64,000 nt of DNA from Apricaphanius iberus (GCA_028564705.1 JAPXFQ010001003.1:3353001-3417000); one strand, 5' to 3'. Numbered from the stretch's first letter, positions 45,795 through 58,222 are shown. Numbers and translations: made by a program. The notes: generated from the sequence alone by a model not told the origin.

Positions 45795-46022
45795 TCAAAG
45801 GACTGAACTAGTCAAACTAACCACTCACAGCACTTTAGTCCTGAGGCATATTCACCCATTCACACTCAAACATGTACACACATTGATACACTGATACAGA
45901 GCTCATTAGGCAACTTGGGGTTAAGTACCTTGCCAAGGGGCACATTGACATGAGACAAGAAGCTGGAACTGAACCTACGACCCTCCGATTTGAATACAAC
46001 TACTCTACCTACTGAGCCACAG
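45795..46022 (-). repeat. tRNA-derived SINE, nearly complete
   Basis: Read on the minus strand it opens CTGTGGCTCAGTAGGTAGAG, a tRNA A-box-like head. A B-box-like stretch, GGTTCAGTTCC, follows about 45 bp later. The body has CCCCTTGGCAAGGTACTTAA and GAGTGTGAATGGGTGAAT and ends GTGAGTGGTTAG. This is a well-known layout of a teleost SINE in which the final part reads as a protein-free 3' tail. It belongs to the same family as 41548-41685. Confidence 0.75.
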
Positions 46023-46748
46023 GTGGATGGATTGGTCACCGAAAGAGCTAACCTCATCAACTGGCACCTGTGGCCTTGTCTGTGTAACCATGGTAACGAA
46101 AGCGGTGCCAAAGCGAAGGCACACTGAAGGTCAAAGACCACTCAGACTGTTGACAGAACGTCGAGGGGTTGTGGGGGTTGATATCGACAACGTGACCGAA
46201 GTGTCAGAAGTGGCTTTCTGATGTCTTGTGGAGTGTGGGAGGCCCTTATGGGCCCATCATTATGCTTCGATGGAGCTACATGATGCACATACACCCCTCG
46301 TCTCAGCCGTAACTCCTTTATGTCCTTCAGACTCAGAAATGTGACCGCTTTGAATCTCTTCCACCGTCCTCAAAGAAATACAATGCAATATGACAAATAG
46401 CATCTAGAGTTTACCCCAAGCAACATTCATTTGACATGGTGCAATCATTTGCGAGTATGATTTTTTGCTTGATGCCATTAAAAAACCTCATTTCTATAGT
46501 GTTTAAGAAATGTATTTTAAATGTTTTAAAGGGCTACAAGACTGTGCTGACATGGAAGGTAAGTATATTTTATTTAATAGGCAAGGAGACGCCAGTTTCC
46601 AATTTGTTTGCAATTAGTTTGCAATTCCCACTAACTGTGCTAGTGTCTAATACAAAATTCTGAAGACAGCTTAAATTGTAATGTACGGAAGCATTCTTAA
46701 AAAAAATAGTAAATACCTTTTGACTTCTCCTTTACACACAAAATGATA

Positions 46749-46826
<78 letters not shown>

Positions 46827-47223
46827 AAGAGACTTAAAAAAACATTTTCAATGTTCCTGTATCTTCTTATTTTATCAGTTTTAAGGAAAAATCTGAATTT
46901 GCCCAAATCAGTATGGCAGGTCAAATTTAAAAAGAAAAAGAAACTTAGAATATTCAGATTCAGTTTAAAAAAATGTAAGGTTATATTTTGTCGAAAGGCA
47001 AAGCAAATGACAGATACTTAAACTTTTTCATGTATTTCATGTAATTAAATTGATTGATAATGATTAATGCAACTAAGGAAAAGAGGAAAGTAAACATCTG
47101 CCATACTTTGTTTTAACAGTTAAAATATACATTCTCACCTTAACACAGAGATCCTCAAAACGCTGCCAAATTGGTGCTGGCAATATTTCTAGATTCAACA
47201 GGGTCATAGATAAACGCGAGGGC
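46023..47223. other. No gene seen; compound microsatellite inside
   Basis: 46030-46370 is of higher complexity with several CpGs and a 64-codon frame (46027-46221) of no recognised family. The rest is AT-rich. Confidence 0.4.
46753..46823. repeat. Compound (CT)n-(TA)n microsatellite
   Basis: About 15 CT units pass directly into about 20 TA units. The flanking open frames on both strands are products of this repeat. Confidence 0.95.
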
Positions 47224-47593
47224 TAGGGCTGGGTATTGATTCAAATTTAAGGAATCAAATAGATTACGATTTTCAAGAGTTAGTATCGATTATCACAATC
47301 CAACCCAATTCGATCTGATTCAGTCTGATTGATTTTGATATAGATATGGGTCAATGCTTCTCTTAATTATATGCCTGTAATTCAATGATGCAACACTGGG
47401 AGAGTAAAAGTTCACTGAGGGAAACTGTATTAACCCTTTCAGACACAAGACTTAAATGGCTGCCTGGACTATTCTTTCCTCTTTTAACTGTAAAAGGTGC
47501 AGATTATAAAAAAAAAGAAGTTTCGATTCGATTTCTACTAGAATAATTTCAGAATCGATTTTCAGATGTATTTATTTTTTCAACACAGCACTA
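47224..47593. mobile_element. hAT MITE, about 370 bp
   Basis: Begins TAGGGCTGGGTATTGATTC and ends in ACACAGCACTA, inverted relative to the start. AATCGAT-type motifs occur in both arms (47240-47300 and 47520-47565). The flanking 8 bp match at only about half the positions, so the duplication has decayed or the ends are off by a few bases. Confidence 0.6.
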
Positions 47594-49325
47594 CACATGG
47601 CCTAAATGAATTGCAATGATTTCTTGACATGTTTAGCTTACATCTTTCTGCTTTCTCTTACTTGAAAAAAACACATTTATATTAAAACAAGTCTTCTATA
47701 CTTGGTGCCAACTTCACACCAAAGACTTATAAATGTGAAGTGGTTGTACTTACAATTTTTTTCAAAGAGTGTCATAATGAGGTCACCAATTCCTTATGAT
47801 AAACATTAGATCTAACTAGTATACAAACCTTCTTTTGTTTTCCATCTCTGTTTCCTGTCTTAAATATGTAATCAGTCATCAAATCAGTAATACAACGAAT
47901 TGTGCTACTGTTATGATAAAAAAAAAAAAATCTTGATAAGGTATTTTTTCCCAACTGAATAAATATACTCAAAATACATGCGGGATTTCTTTCAGTGTAA
48001 GATTATTTTTGAGATATTTGAAGATTATATTTTAAGGCTTTTTACATCTCTTTACCAAGGGTCCAAAAAATATTTCCTTTCCTCTCTAACTGCCTTTCAA
48101 CTCCAGCCTGAATGCTGAAAGCCAACACCGAGTTTAGATACACAAGGTTGGTAGTATGTACAGCTGCTGCATGCCAAAGTGTGCAGACAAATTTATATGA
48201 CAGTTGTGTTACATCCAATTACAACAGGTGAAGCCTGAGAGGTTGAATCTGCCAGACTCACTAGTGTGTTAAAGAACCGACTCCTGGTGTTCTTAGTTTG
48301 GAAGTATGGGATACCTGCTTATATTAACACACTGGTTTACCCCAAAGCACACAGCAAAGACACTGTACTGTTGAAGCCAAATACAGAATAAAATAGAATA
48401 ATGTAGTTGAGTGTATGATCTCCTGAAACAAGCCATACGCTGCTGATGGTACTTAGTTGCTTGTTGCTCCATTTGTATCACAATCATTGCAATAATCACA
48501 GTGAAGCACGTCCTTGTCAGGATTTTTGCATTTGATGTGAGAAAGAACGCCTGAGTCACTTCTCAGTTTGTCGAGCCACGTCTGCCTTCTTCTCTGAGTA
48601 CTTCTGGTTCTTTACTATATTGTGCAAAAACCACCTCTAAATCACCTCTAACTTCTTTATAAACATGTTTATAATATGTTGTAGTAATCTTGATATATAG
48701 CTCTGTGGGATTTCTGAAAGCATTTCAAAATTCCTTCTTGGACTTTGGCTTCTTTTTTCTACAGTGAAGCACCAAGCATTAAACCAGGGATTTAAATCTG
48801 ACTTTTTTCCTTTAATCATTCCTGTTTGGTGGTCAGTAGGTCAAGCCCAAAAAAGGTAACTGTACTTTCTTGTTTATTAAATCAATCTCAATTCAAAACT
48901 CCTACCTTTTTTGGTCATAAGGCATCAGTAAAGGGCATGTACATTATCCTGAGCTTGACAAAGATTATATAAGCATTGGGACATGCATGCACATCTAAGG
49001 AAATTTGAACATAATTTAAAGCAAATTTTTTGGGGTAATTTAATTACAACTTACTGGAACTCACTTATCATCATGTTCCATTTTACATAGAGTGATCGAT
49101 GTCAAGCAAGAATTTTGATGATTGTGGCTTTCAACTAATGAAAGCCACAATTCTGTTCCACTGAAAAAAGTAGAACATTGTAAAATATTTTAAAAGGATG
49201 TTTGTTTGTTTGCTTGTTTTTGGAAGAATTCTGGAGACAAACTACTGATTGGATAACTACCCAGCAAGCAGTCATTAATCCTCCCCACAAATGGGGTAAT
49301 GCCACAAATGGCAACTACACACAGA
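47594..49325. other. No gene seen
   Basis: AT-rich intronic sequence without recognisable exons or repeat families. Confidence 0.55.
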
Positions 49326-49435
49326 GGTATCCTGGACATGGGCTACAACTGCCTCATCCGCTCCTGTAGCAGTGACATCAAAAATGTCTTATCTGTACTA
49401 AGGAGAAAAGAACTCTAGTCTAGTGTTCAGTTGTC
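49326..49435 (+). mobile_element. Tc1/mariner fragment (family 4)
   Basis: GACATGGGCTACAACTGCCT and TCTTATCTGTACTAAGGAGA, then AAAGAACTCTAGTCTAGTG, follow the order of a teleost mariner-like transposase just ahead of its first catalytic Asp. The flanks have decayed. Confidence 0.45.
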
Positions 49436-50864
49436 CTATTATCCATCGCCAATGCATTCACTATCCAGAACGAATATGTGGCTTGAACTATCCGCCTTGT
49501 CTCAACTCAAGGTCCAGTTCTTGGACCTAATCCTATGCAAACTCCTATCTTTTTCCTTATTACGTTGCGCTTAGATCCAATCATTGGGTGTTATGACAGA
49601 GAAAGCAACTAAGTCCAAAGACCTCAACAACGCCTGGGAAACTATTTGTATAAAGGTGAAAAACAACGTCTGGCTCCCTGTAAGCTATATATAAAGAAAT
49701 GTTTGATGACGTTTGTATAAACCCTTTGCAGTTATTGTGGGATTTGCCCCTCTGAACCCACAGCAGGCTCCTGAGTATCCCACTGACACCAGTATGATGG
49801 CTGTTCTCACAAACTTTCTGAGTGATTTCACTTGCTGTTTTGGAGCACAGTGACATTTAAATAGAGAGCTGCTCTGGAATCTGTAGTAGTCTCTCACTCT
49901 GTCTCATGCTGCTCTTTTGTCATGGGAGCCATAGATTTCAGCATTAGCGGTAGGGAGTGGGCAGCATAATGCGTGGGTAAAGAAGCGTTGGTATAACCTC
50001 TCCTCTGTCTCTGATCATAACGTCAATAGTGGTAACTCGCTGTTCTTGTTTCCCTCCCTTCAACTCTTTGTCTATTTATTTTTATGCTCTACCTCTATAG
50101 CTCTTAAAATACTTTTTCAGTACCTTATACTCTGTTTCACTTCAGACATTCAAATGGGCTCTCAGAGGAAAACGTTTTGGATTTATTGTGTCTTTTACTG
50201 TTCTGGATTTATATTACCTTTTTTACTCTGAAGATGATGGCTTAATAAAGGTGATAATAGGCTGCAGTGTGATAATTTACTATTTTATTAACCTTTAATG
50301 ATTTTTAAAACGGCATTGAGGTACTTCAGAAGTGAGTTAATTGAGATTTCAGATTTTTAATGATGAAAGAAATATATCAAATCTGAAAACTAATTGGTCA
50401 AAAAGATAGGCTGATAGTTTATGTTAATAAGGAAGATAAAGTTTAAAGTATCTGATAAACAGTTTCTAAAGAACTATATGGAATTATGTCTATTTAAACA
50501 GAAATCTTTTAGGGGTGTTGTACGCCCAACTTTCTGTGTACAAAGATCAATTATTGGCTGACCAATGATTACATTTAGCGGATAATAAAAACGGAAGTGT
50601 TTTTAAACTGTATTTTGACTTTGATCCAACAAAGAATAAGTTTTACCAAAGTGATAGTTGCTTTCTTGTTAAATTCTTCCTCTATGGAGCTTGTTTTATA
50701 GGTTTATTATATTTAGATGAAACCTTGTGAGTTCTTTAGTTATGAAAGATGTCCTGGTTGAAGATGTAACCACTCGTCTTGGCATATTTGTTTAGAGGTC
50801 AGCTCAATAGGTTTATTTTTCTCGAATGCTTCACAAATGATTACCATAGCTGAGGTCATAGTTT
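49436..50864. other. No gene seen
   Basis: AT-rich. Frames at 49581-49897 overlap each other and have no family resemblance. Confidence 0.5.
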
Positions 50865-51140
50865 TCCAGAGTTTTTTTTACTGTATCCATTCCAAAACCG
50901 GTTTTGACACGTGTTTGGGATCATTTTTTTATTGGAATATCCAGCTGTGCCCAACTTTCCTCCATCTAGCCGTTGATTGAGGTGAAGTGGAATCATTGAG
51001 AAATATTCCTCCTCCTCCTTCATTATTCCTTCAACTTTATTCCCAGGTGCCATTGGCAACATTAAAGCCCTCGACATGAATCTGCCACCACCCTACCCTT
51101 CAGTTAAAATGGTATTGTTTGGCCTGAAACACCTTTGGTT
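50865..51140 (-). mobile_element. Tc1/mariner relic (family 5)
   Basis: Plus-strand blocks TGACACGTGTTTGGGATCAT, GGAATATCCAGCTGTGCCCA, AGGTGCCATTGGCAACATTA and CCACCACCCTACCC correspond, reversed, to the central catalytic coding region of a teleost Tc1-like element (ending at the HGGG-type stretch). Many indels are present. Confidence 0.6.
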
Positions 51141-52194
51141 GACTTGTGAACATTCATATTGTAATTTTGGAAGGTAATTTTTTCATTTCATGGCAGGCTT
51201 GAACTTTAGTGGTTATTGGATTGAATCTGATCATTCTAATTTTCTTTCATGTGGGCGCAACCATCTGGGTTAGATGGTTAAAACTTTGACACATTTAGAT
51301 GTTCCAACAGAAAAATGGTCAGAAACACGCACAAATAAAGCAGTCTAGCATTAGGCTTTTGCGAAGCCCTAAAGAAAGCTTTAACAATAATGTGAAGACA
51401 ATGCTTAAAACCCAAATTTTACCACACAATTTAACTGAATTCTGCCATTTCTGCCAAGAAGAGGGGTCAATTTTTTTTAACAGAATTATATCAGAAACTT
51501 GTTATTTTCCAAGCTTGTATTTATAATTTTTACCCTGTGTGGAGCAGAGAATGTCTATAATAAAATTAATAAATTAAGACTTGTTCATCCTGTTGTTCTT
51601 TTTTTTTTCTATCATAAAATAAGTACTTGAATGAATAAGGATCACAAAATAGAAATTAAGTTGATTGTGATTAGTGTATAAGATATTCTGACAGGAACTG
51701 TATATAAACAATATCCTTTGTAGAGTTGCATGTACATATGACGAAGCAGTTTTAGGCAAGTCAAATGTCTGAAAGTGGAATCATTAAAAAAGGTAAAGAA
51801 AATGATGTGGCCCAAACTGAATTCTGATGCAGGATTTATTCACAGTTTTAAATATAACCCTGAAATTTAGGATTGGTCAGGGGGAAAAAATGATTAAAAT
51901 CTGCAACCACATATTAATTTATATCATGCAGAACAGCATACAAACATTAGCTAACAGAAAGCTGCCTAAAGTCGTTACAAATTTAGCAGCTGGAGTGGAA
52001 AATTTCCCTCTGGATTTCATGCAAAACTGGATGCATAAACAAGAATCTGTTTGGCATAATGTTTGCCAGATCAAGTTTGCGTTTACAATTTATTTCTCCT
52101 GCCCTCAAGTGGCAAGTAGGAAGAGGCGGTGTAGTGCTGTGAAAAAGTATTTGCTCATTTTATAGGCCTGTGAATATTCTCATTCATCCAGATC
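51141..52194. other. No gene seen
   Basis: AT-rich. The 112-residue frame at 51827-52165 has no family resemblance. Confidence 0.5.
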
Positions 52195-52480
52195 ATGGTT
52201 ATCTCAAGGAAATTTCAATCGAACGCAACTGGACTTGGTAATTTGTCTTGGAAGACATTTCACCTCTTATTCAAGAGGCTTCATCACTTCATGCTTGCCG
52301 CTGACCAGGCTGGGACTGGTCCAACTAACTGGTTTGGAGACTCAGCTATTTAACCTCTTGGAGGGCTTTTACAAGACTGTTTATGTCATTGGATCTTTTG
52401 TGCTGCACGTCTTAACAACGGTCGTTGGCGTGTCGCCTATTGGTGGAAGTTAGGTTTCTGCTTCATTAGTGCCCCGTTGT
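52195..52480. repeat. Dispersed repeat with TCAAGAGGCTTC motif, copy 1
   Basis: Contains CACCTCTTATTCAAGAGGCT near 52261, followed by a mixed-composition body. The same motif recurs at 52702. It is common in teleost retroelement-like repeats, possibly Penelope-type; the family is unproven. Confidence 0.35.
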
Positions 52481-52544
52481 GTTATAAAGACAGTCGTTGG
52501 AGTCACAGTTGTTTTTCTTATTAGAGCTTAAATTGTTGAGTCTC

Positions 52545-52640
52545 ACACAATAGGGCCTGTGAGCAATATTCATGGTTACTTCAATTACAGCAAGTCATTC
52601 CCAGGCTCTGAAGCTTTACAATCAACCCACACTATCACAC
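52545..52640 (-). mobile_element. Tc1/mariner fragment (family 2)
   Basis: TTCAATTACAGCAAGTCATT, CCCAGGCTCTGAAGC and CACACTATCACACTACC parallel the segment of family 2 that encodes the middle of the transposase on the minus strand. Confidence 0.55.
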
Positions 52641-52674
52641 TACCTTGAGAGTTTAAATGAAGGCAAATTGACTT

Positions 52675-52760
52675 TTCTTCTTGTCTTGAAAATTTTTCGT
52701 TTCTCATTCAAGAGGCTTCTTCAATTCTGATAAAACTGGATTGGGAGTATCGTACATAAA
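52675..52760. repeat. Dispersed repeat with TCAAGAGGCTTC motif, copy 2
   Basis: Carries TTTCTCATTCAAGAGGCTTC (52701-52720) preceded by GTCTTGAAAATTTTTCG. It is separated from copy 1 by a Tc1 fragment. Confidence 0.35.
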
Positions 52761-53159
52761 AATCTAAAAGTTAGGGTTGTTAAGGCTAACTTATAAGGCT
52801 ATTGTTATTCCTAATGAGGCTATCATGGTTGTGTAAACTCTAAGCAATGTTGGTAAAGGTAAACGTCGTTTAACAGTGAAACGACCCTAATTGATCCGAT
52901 ACTCACAATCCAGTCCAACATGGCTAACCACAGTTGATTCATTATTTAAAACTAAGGGGGCATACTATATCCCTTAATTTAGGTTATCTTCATTTGATGT
53001 CAAAATTGATTTGATGATGTGGAAAAAACACCAGTTTGTAGAAACAGAATAAATATGTAAAACGGCAAATACAGCTCTGTGATTAAACATCATGGTTACA
53101 TTTTTTGGATTTGGAGATCTTTGGCTTTGAAACATTTAAGGAATTCCGCTCTGACTACA
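52761..53159. other. No gene seen
   Basis: AT-rich sequence with no recognisable feature. Confidence 0.5.
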
Positions 53160-53330
53160 GAGTGAGAGGGAGGATGATGAGAGTTATTGCAGCCAGAGAG
53201 AGAGAGGAGGAGGAGGAGGAGGAGGAAGAGGTGGGAAGCGAATGAGAGTGAGAGAGAGTTGCCTGTCTGTTCTGGTTTGTGGGTATGCGAATACGTGTGT
53301 GTGTGTGTGTGTGCGCTCGGCTTGGTGAGT
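53160..53330. repeat. GA-rich and (GT)n simple-sequence cluster
   Basis: Includes (GAG)n at about 53204-53225, scattered GAGA runs, and (GT)n at about 53293-53312. The Arg-rich and other frames here are repeat translations. Confidence 0.85.
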
Positions 53331-53530
53331 GTATGCGTGCTGACACCTGGCGCTCACCCTCCCTCGCTGTTCACATTGTGGAGAGCTCTCAGCCTGTCTG
53401 GACCGTTCTTTACCTCTCCCTCTTCTCCCTTCTATTCCATCCCTCTATCTTTTGTCCTCTCTCTGCCTTACTCCCCCTTCGTTGCTTTCTGCTCCTCTCC
53501 GTGCCCCTACAGCCTCTTCCTTTTGTTCAG

Positions 53531-53593
53531 GACCTCGTCCACCATGCTGCAGGATTTTTATTGACTGGCCAGACATACCCTGAACTGACTAAG
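53531..53593 (+). other. Possible alternative or cryptic exon
   Basis: A long polypyrimidine tract ends in CCTTTTGTTCAG. The 60-odd bases that follow contain CCACCATGC, a good initiation context but with only a six-codon frame, and stop at GTGAGT (about 53594). Spliced in phase 1 from the tanc2 exon it would meet an in-frame stop, so it does not encode a tanc2 segment. It could be part of an alternative 5' UTR or be mere chance. Confidence 0.25.
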
Positions 53594-53999
53594 GTGAGTT
53601 AGATGAATTAGGGCTGCAGGGCGGATGGACTTAATAGATGTTCTGATTTCAGTTCTGAATGTAAGGAGTGGTAGCAACAGGCTACAGGGGGAAAAGGCAC
53701 TATTCACCCTGTTATTTGTTTCTGTGGATTTTGTTTGCTTTAGCCTGCAAGTCTGAGCAGAATTTGATGTGAAGCCTCTATGTAGGTGTCTCAGTGTGTA
53801 CTTTGAAAGGTGAAGGGTTCAGCTGTGGAATTGAAGAGTCTCTGTGTGTTTGGTTTTTGACTGGTGTCAGCAGCTGGTGTTAAATCTCTTGATCATTTGT
53901 TTGTTCTGTACTTGCTCCTGTGCTTGGAGTCACCTTGACCCAGGCTTTCACAGCAATATTTGTCTTGGCAGGATCGTGCCACACCTTAAGCATGAGAAG

Positions 54000-54047
54000 T
54001 GTGTGTGCGTGTGTGACAGTGTGTGTGTGTGACAGTGTGTGTCACTG
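54000..54047. repeat. GT-rich minisatellite
   Basis: Three or four units of a GTGTGTGTGACA-type pattern. Confidence 0.75.
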
Positions 54048-55811
54048 TTAGGAGACTTTACGGGTAGACGAGGGGTAATGGTGTTCAACTGAAGACAATC
54101 AAAAGAAGAAAGACTGATTTATTGAGGAGTATTAGAAGTAAAGCATTTCAGGTGATACCCATGTCTCTATATCTCTTCATGCATCTTTGCTTTCTGTTTG
54201 TTTTTCTTATCGTTTTCATCAAATTGTCTAATTTCTGTCTTGAAAGACCAATCGTTCAGCTCTTTCTTATTTAAAATAAAAAAAGTAATTTGTTATACTT
54301 TGTATAGCTTCATTTGTTTTCATTGAAGTACATTTTAAGAAAGTCTTCAAATAAAATAAAAAATGTGTGGTAACTCCAAATAATTTGAGGAGTTATTTTC
54401 CTAAACTTTTATATTTATCTCAGTATTTACTTGTTTTTTCCCCAAATCCTTTTTTGTTAGCCTTCGGTCAATAATTTCCTCTTGTATTCAGATACATAAA
54501 CAACGCTAAACATCTAAGATTTACTCTTGAACTGAAGTCAATGAAAAGTTATTTACTTTAATTTATTTCAGTAGTTCAGTTCAACATATAGGTCAGTATC
54601 AGCTGTATATTTTAGTTACTTTTGATAGCTATATCTTAGGACTAATGCTAACATATATTTTGGTTTTAGAATATTCTCCAAACATTTCAAAATACATAGA
54701 GAGAAAAATAATTAATCCAGAAATATCATCTTCACTAAAGTATCTCTATTCACGAAACACAGTACTGTACATGTACTCAGTGATTATTTAGGGCACCTAT
54801 TGCATGAGCTACTGGATCAGTGCAGTGTGCCATGGAGTGTGGCTTTGCCAGATCTCTAGTTTTAATAAATTGTCTTAGCAGTCCACTTAAGGATGGTTAT
54901 CCTATGTTCTATTTTTAGCCTTAATGTAAATTCAAAATTTGTTATATATATATATATATATATATATCTTTGGCTAGTCACTAAGGTCAATCCAAAAAGA
55001 ACTAAAAAGAAAGGGTCTCCCAGCAGAGCGTTAAATTGAAGTTACTATAGATCAGAATTATGGCTTTTAAAGGTTCCTTCTGCATAATTGATTATTTTTA
55101 TGATTATTGTTTCCAGTATTCTTTGGTTTTTCAATAAACAGAAGCTAAAAGGAAAGGAGGTATCGAAGGTGGAAGAGTTTAAAGTAATGGAGGGGTCTCA
55201 CCCCTTCAAACCAACATGCAATGTACAAGAGAGATGAGTGCAAACTGGGTGGAGTTCAGTGGTGTGACCAAATATTGGAAAATATAAAGGGACGTTTCAA
55301 AGCTGCAGTGATGTGTGGTTTAGAGCAACAGCACTAATGCACTGATGCACTAATTTAATTTTTTATTTTGGTCCTAAGTTGGGTCTCAGAGTCTTGTAAA
55401 TGTTTTTCTAGCTAATACCAATTTTACTGACTGCTAATTTGCTTTAAGAATCATTAAAGAAAAAGATAGAGGAGCAGAATATCTTTTTAGTCTACCTGGT
55501 TTGTGTGATCAGTGGATATTCATATTAGAAACAGAAGTAATGTCACACTATCTGGAAGAGAAGCCGCTGTAAAACAGGAGTTTTACATTTTAAAATACAA
55601 ATAATATCCTCATGGAGTTCATATCTTAAACTGGCTTTAGCATCTTACATCAAGAATTAGCTGTTCTTACTAAAATGGCAGTCTCTGTTGTTTTCCCCAG
55701 AGAACAGAAATCCTTAGCTCAACTCTGAGATGTCTAAAATGCAACCAAGGTTTCTAAAACCAGGAAGTTCCATTACAGAAGGTGATGCTTAATAATCAGG
55801 TTTTCCCTTTG
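54048..55811. other. No gene seen; traces of a mariner element toward the right
   Basis: AT-rich, with a (TA)n at 54943-54967. From about 55140 there may be decayed leader sequence of the mariner relic that becomes recognisable at 55812. Confidence 0.45.
54943..54967. repeat. (TA)n microsatellite
   Basis: About 12 TA units. Confidence 0.9.
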
Positions 55812-56035
55812 CTTGATTGGCCTGATCTAAACCTCACAGAGAAACTAGGGAGTATTATCAAGAGTAAGAGGAGAGACACCAGACCCAGCAATGCAGGTGA
55901 GCTGGAGGTCGCTATTAAAGCAACCTGGGGCTCCTGAACACCTCGGCTGAGCCACAAGGTAATTGCCTCCATGCCACACTGCATTATTGCAGTAATTCAC
56001 GCCAAAGGAACCTTACTCGGCCAAGTATTAAGTGC
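55812..56035 (+). pseudogene. Tc1/mariner transposase C-terminal fragment (family 6)
   Basis: The plus frame reads LLDWPDLNLTEKLGSIIK, then RRDTRPSNAGELEVAIKATW, and, after an in-frame stop, HKVIASMPHCIIAVIHAKG. This matches the end of a teleost Tc1 transposase: WPxxSPDLNxIExLW, the helix ending in KATW, then the terminal RLxxSMPRRIxAVIxAKGxxTKY. The SP of the catalytic-segment motif is deleted. The family differs from those at 24.6 and 30.5 kb. Only the last ~75 codons survive. Confidence 0.75.
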
Positions 56036-57891
56036 ACATGTTGTAGAGTACATGGATATGCTTATCAGTAGTCCCACAATAATGTATTAGAAAGAAAAAA
56101 AATGATCGATTTGAGGAAATATAAAACTTTTCAGAGACCTTGCTAGCGTAATGAATTTAAATGAAGATACCTCAAGATAAAAGTTTTTCTCAGCAATTAT
56201 GTGATATTAAAAATGAGATTAGATTAATTAATTACAGATTTTAATAATCTCAAAGTTTTTTTATCTCATGACAGCACTAATTCAACTTAGTTGTCACTCT
56301 TGAAACAATAGATTTGTAAAACATACGAGTTTTACTTTTTGACTTCAGTTACTAAAATATTTTTATTTTTCACTGATTTTAATGTTTTTCGAGCTGCACC
56401 TGCATTTTGAACCTTTTTACTTTGATTGTGCTTCAGACACCAGCCCTGCTCTCTGCTCCTTTCCATTCTTTGTCACGTCTTCCTGTTTTCTCCCTCTCTC
56501 TGTCATCACTTGACTTGTAGTCCAACTCTCTTCTTGCTCACACAATCTCTTCCACCCACTCAGATATTTCTGGAGAACAAAAGGAGAGGGTAGTGGGGGC
56601 GATAAAACACTAGAGCAGGGAAGACTTAATGTACCAGCCCTGCGTAGGCTAATGAGTCTTCACCACTTTGTTTCTCTTTCCCTCCCTCCCCTTTCTTTTC
56701 TGATCCCTAAGTCCTTGTGCCTCCAATTTATCTGCACCGTCTCATAACCAAATGTCCACCTGATGGCCTCAGGGTGTTCCCACCTTAAAGTAATTTTCTC
56801 CTCCATCATTGTCTTCTCAATTCAACTCAGCCACTTCTCTCCCTCTTCCTCCATTTCTTTTTGTCAATCTGTGCGCTCTAACATTTTCATCACAGCTTCT
56901 TTTTCACATCCATCGCTTCTCTGTTCCTTTCATTCCTTCTGGAGTGGTTATTTCGTCCCTCCCCCTCATCTTCTTTTTGTCGAGTCCCACTCTTTCCGCT
57001 CGTTCATCGTCCATTGATTCTTATAATTACAGGTGCTAAAACACTTTTAAATGTAATTTCTAACCATCTTTTCTCAGCCTGGACATTGCTGTCACTTATA
57101 CATATGTTTTAAAAATAAAACCGTTTAAGTAACTTGCTGTACTTTTTTGTTTGGTCTCATGTGACACAGATTAATTTATTTTTATAAAAGTTAATGTTTT
57201 TAAACATTCAGTCCATGTCAGAAATATTTGTCCCCTCCCATACTGTGGCATCCTGTTATTTTTTCCCAGGGAACAGCTTTTCATTGTAGCTATTTTTTTG
57301 GATTTTTTAAGCAACAGGAAGTACCCTGTGGCTGACTGAGCATGCCAGTGTTATTGTGTTGGGATTTGCAAACAGTCTGGAAAAGTTAGCAAATTTTTTT
57401 TAGAGTTTGTACATTCATCATCCCTCATTTATCCATCGTTATAGTCTATAATTTGTCCATATTTTGTATTTACACATTTGCAGTAAGTAAATGGTATCAT
57501 CTTGTGTTCATGATGTTTAAAGAGAAACAGATTAAGACTGTAAAGTCTATGGAATATGTTATATTAAAACTGAGGAGGAATGCTGCAAGTTGCTTTATAC
57601 TTCATGGTGCAGGTAGCAAGAGACACACTGCTGTATAAGCAAACGTTAGTGTTGGTTCCTTTCACAAAAGCAGCAATTGCAAGGACCACAACTGTGAGGC
57701 GTGGACTGTAAACCCATGCCAGCATTGTGTCGTTATGCACCTCAGCTGCTGTCTCCGTCTGATGATATCTGTCTTCCCATCTTCCATTTGGAGTATAATC
57801 TCCTCTGTCTGATACCTCATACTTTCCTTCTCTCCAGTTTATGGACAGCAGGGCTCTCATTACCTGTTACTCTCTGGAGAAATGTATCCAC
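56036..57891. other. No gene seen; pyrimidine-rich tract
   Basis: 56440-57010 is strongly C/T-biased on the plus strand with many CTCC, TTCC and CCCT runs. No acceptor plus open exon follows that I can support. The rest is AT-rich. Confidence 0.45.
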
Positions 57892-58222
57892 TAGAGCTGG
57901 GCGATATGGTTTAAAAATTAAATCTCAGATTTTGTCATACCAAATCCGATTTCTGATTTTAATACATTTTTGTTCCTACCTATTTTTGTCTTAAAAATAA
58001 ATTGCAAGAGATGAAAAATATATCACCCTTTCCTGGAGCTGACTTGAATTGAAACTCCAACTAAAAACAACCTGCAAAGTATTCTTGTAAAACAATATGG
58101 TAGTCCCTCGGCAGACTGAAATAAACTCTGAGCTATGGGACTCTAAGTAGTGCATTGGTAAAAAAAACGTAATAATCAGAAAATTAAATTAATCGATTTG
58201 ATCAATTAATGGCTCAGCCGTA
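57892..58222. mobile_element. hAT MITE with perfect 8-bp target duplication
   Basis: The element begins TAGAGCTGGGCGATATGG and ends GGCTCAGCCGTA, inverted relative to each other. It is flanked on both sides by GTATCCAC (57884-57891 and 58223-58230), an exact 8-bp target-site duplication as expected for hAT. There is no coding content. The intact duplication suggests it is one of the younger insertions in the window. Confidence 0.85.

Noticed and set aside
46697..47021. Overlapping frames on both strands with YIYIYI and SLSLSL runs
   Set aside because: Direct translations of the compound (CT)n-(TA)n microsatellite.
53187..53564. 125-codon frame beginning MQPERERRRRRRR
   Set aside because: It crosses the (GAG)n and (GT)n repeats and a pyrimidine tract. 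Composition is repeat-driven and no family resemblance is seen.
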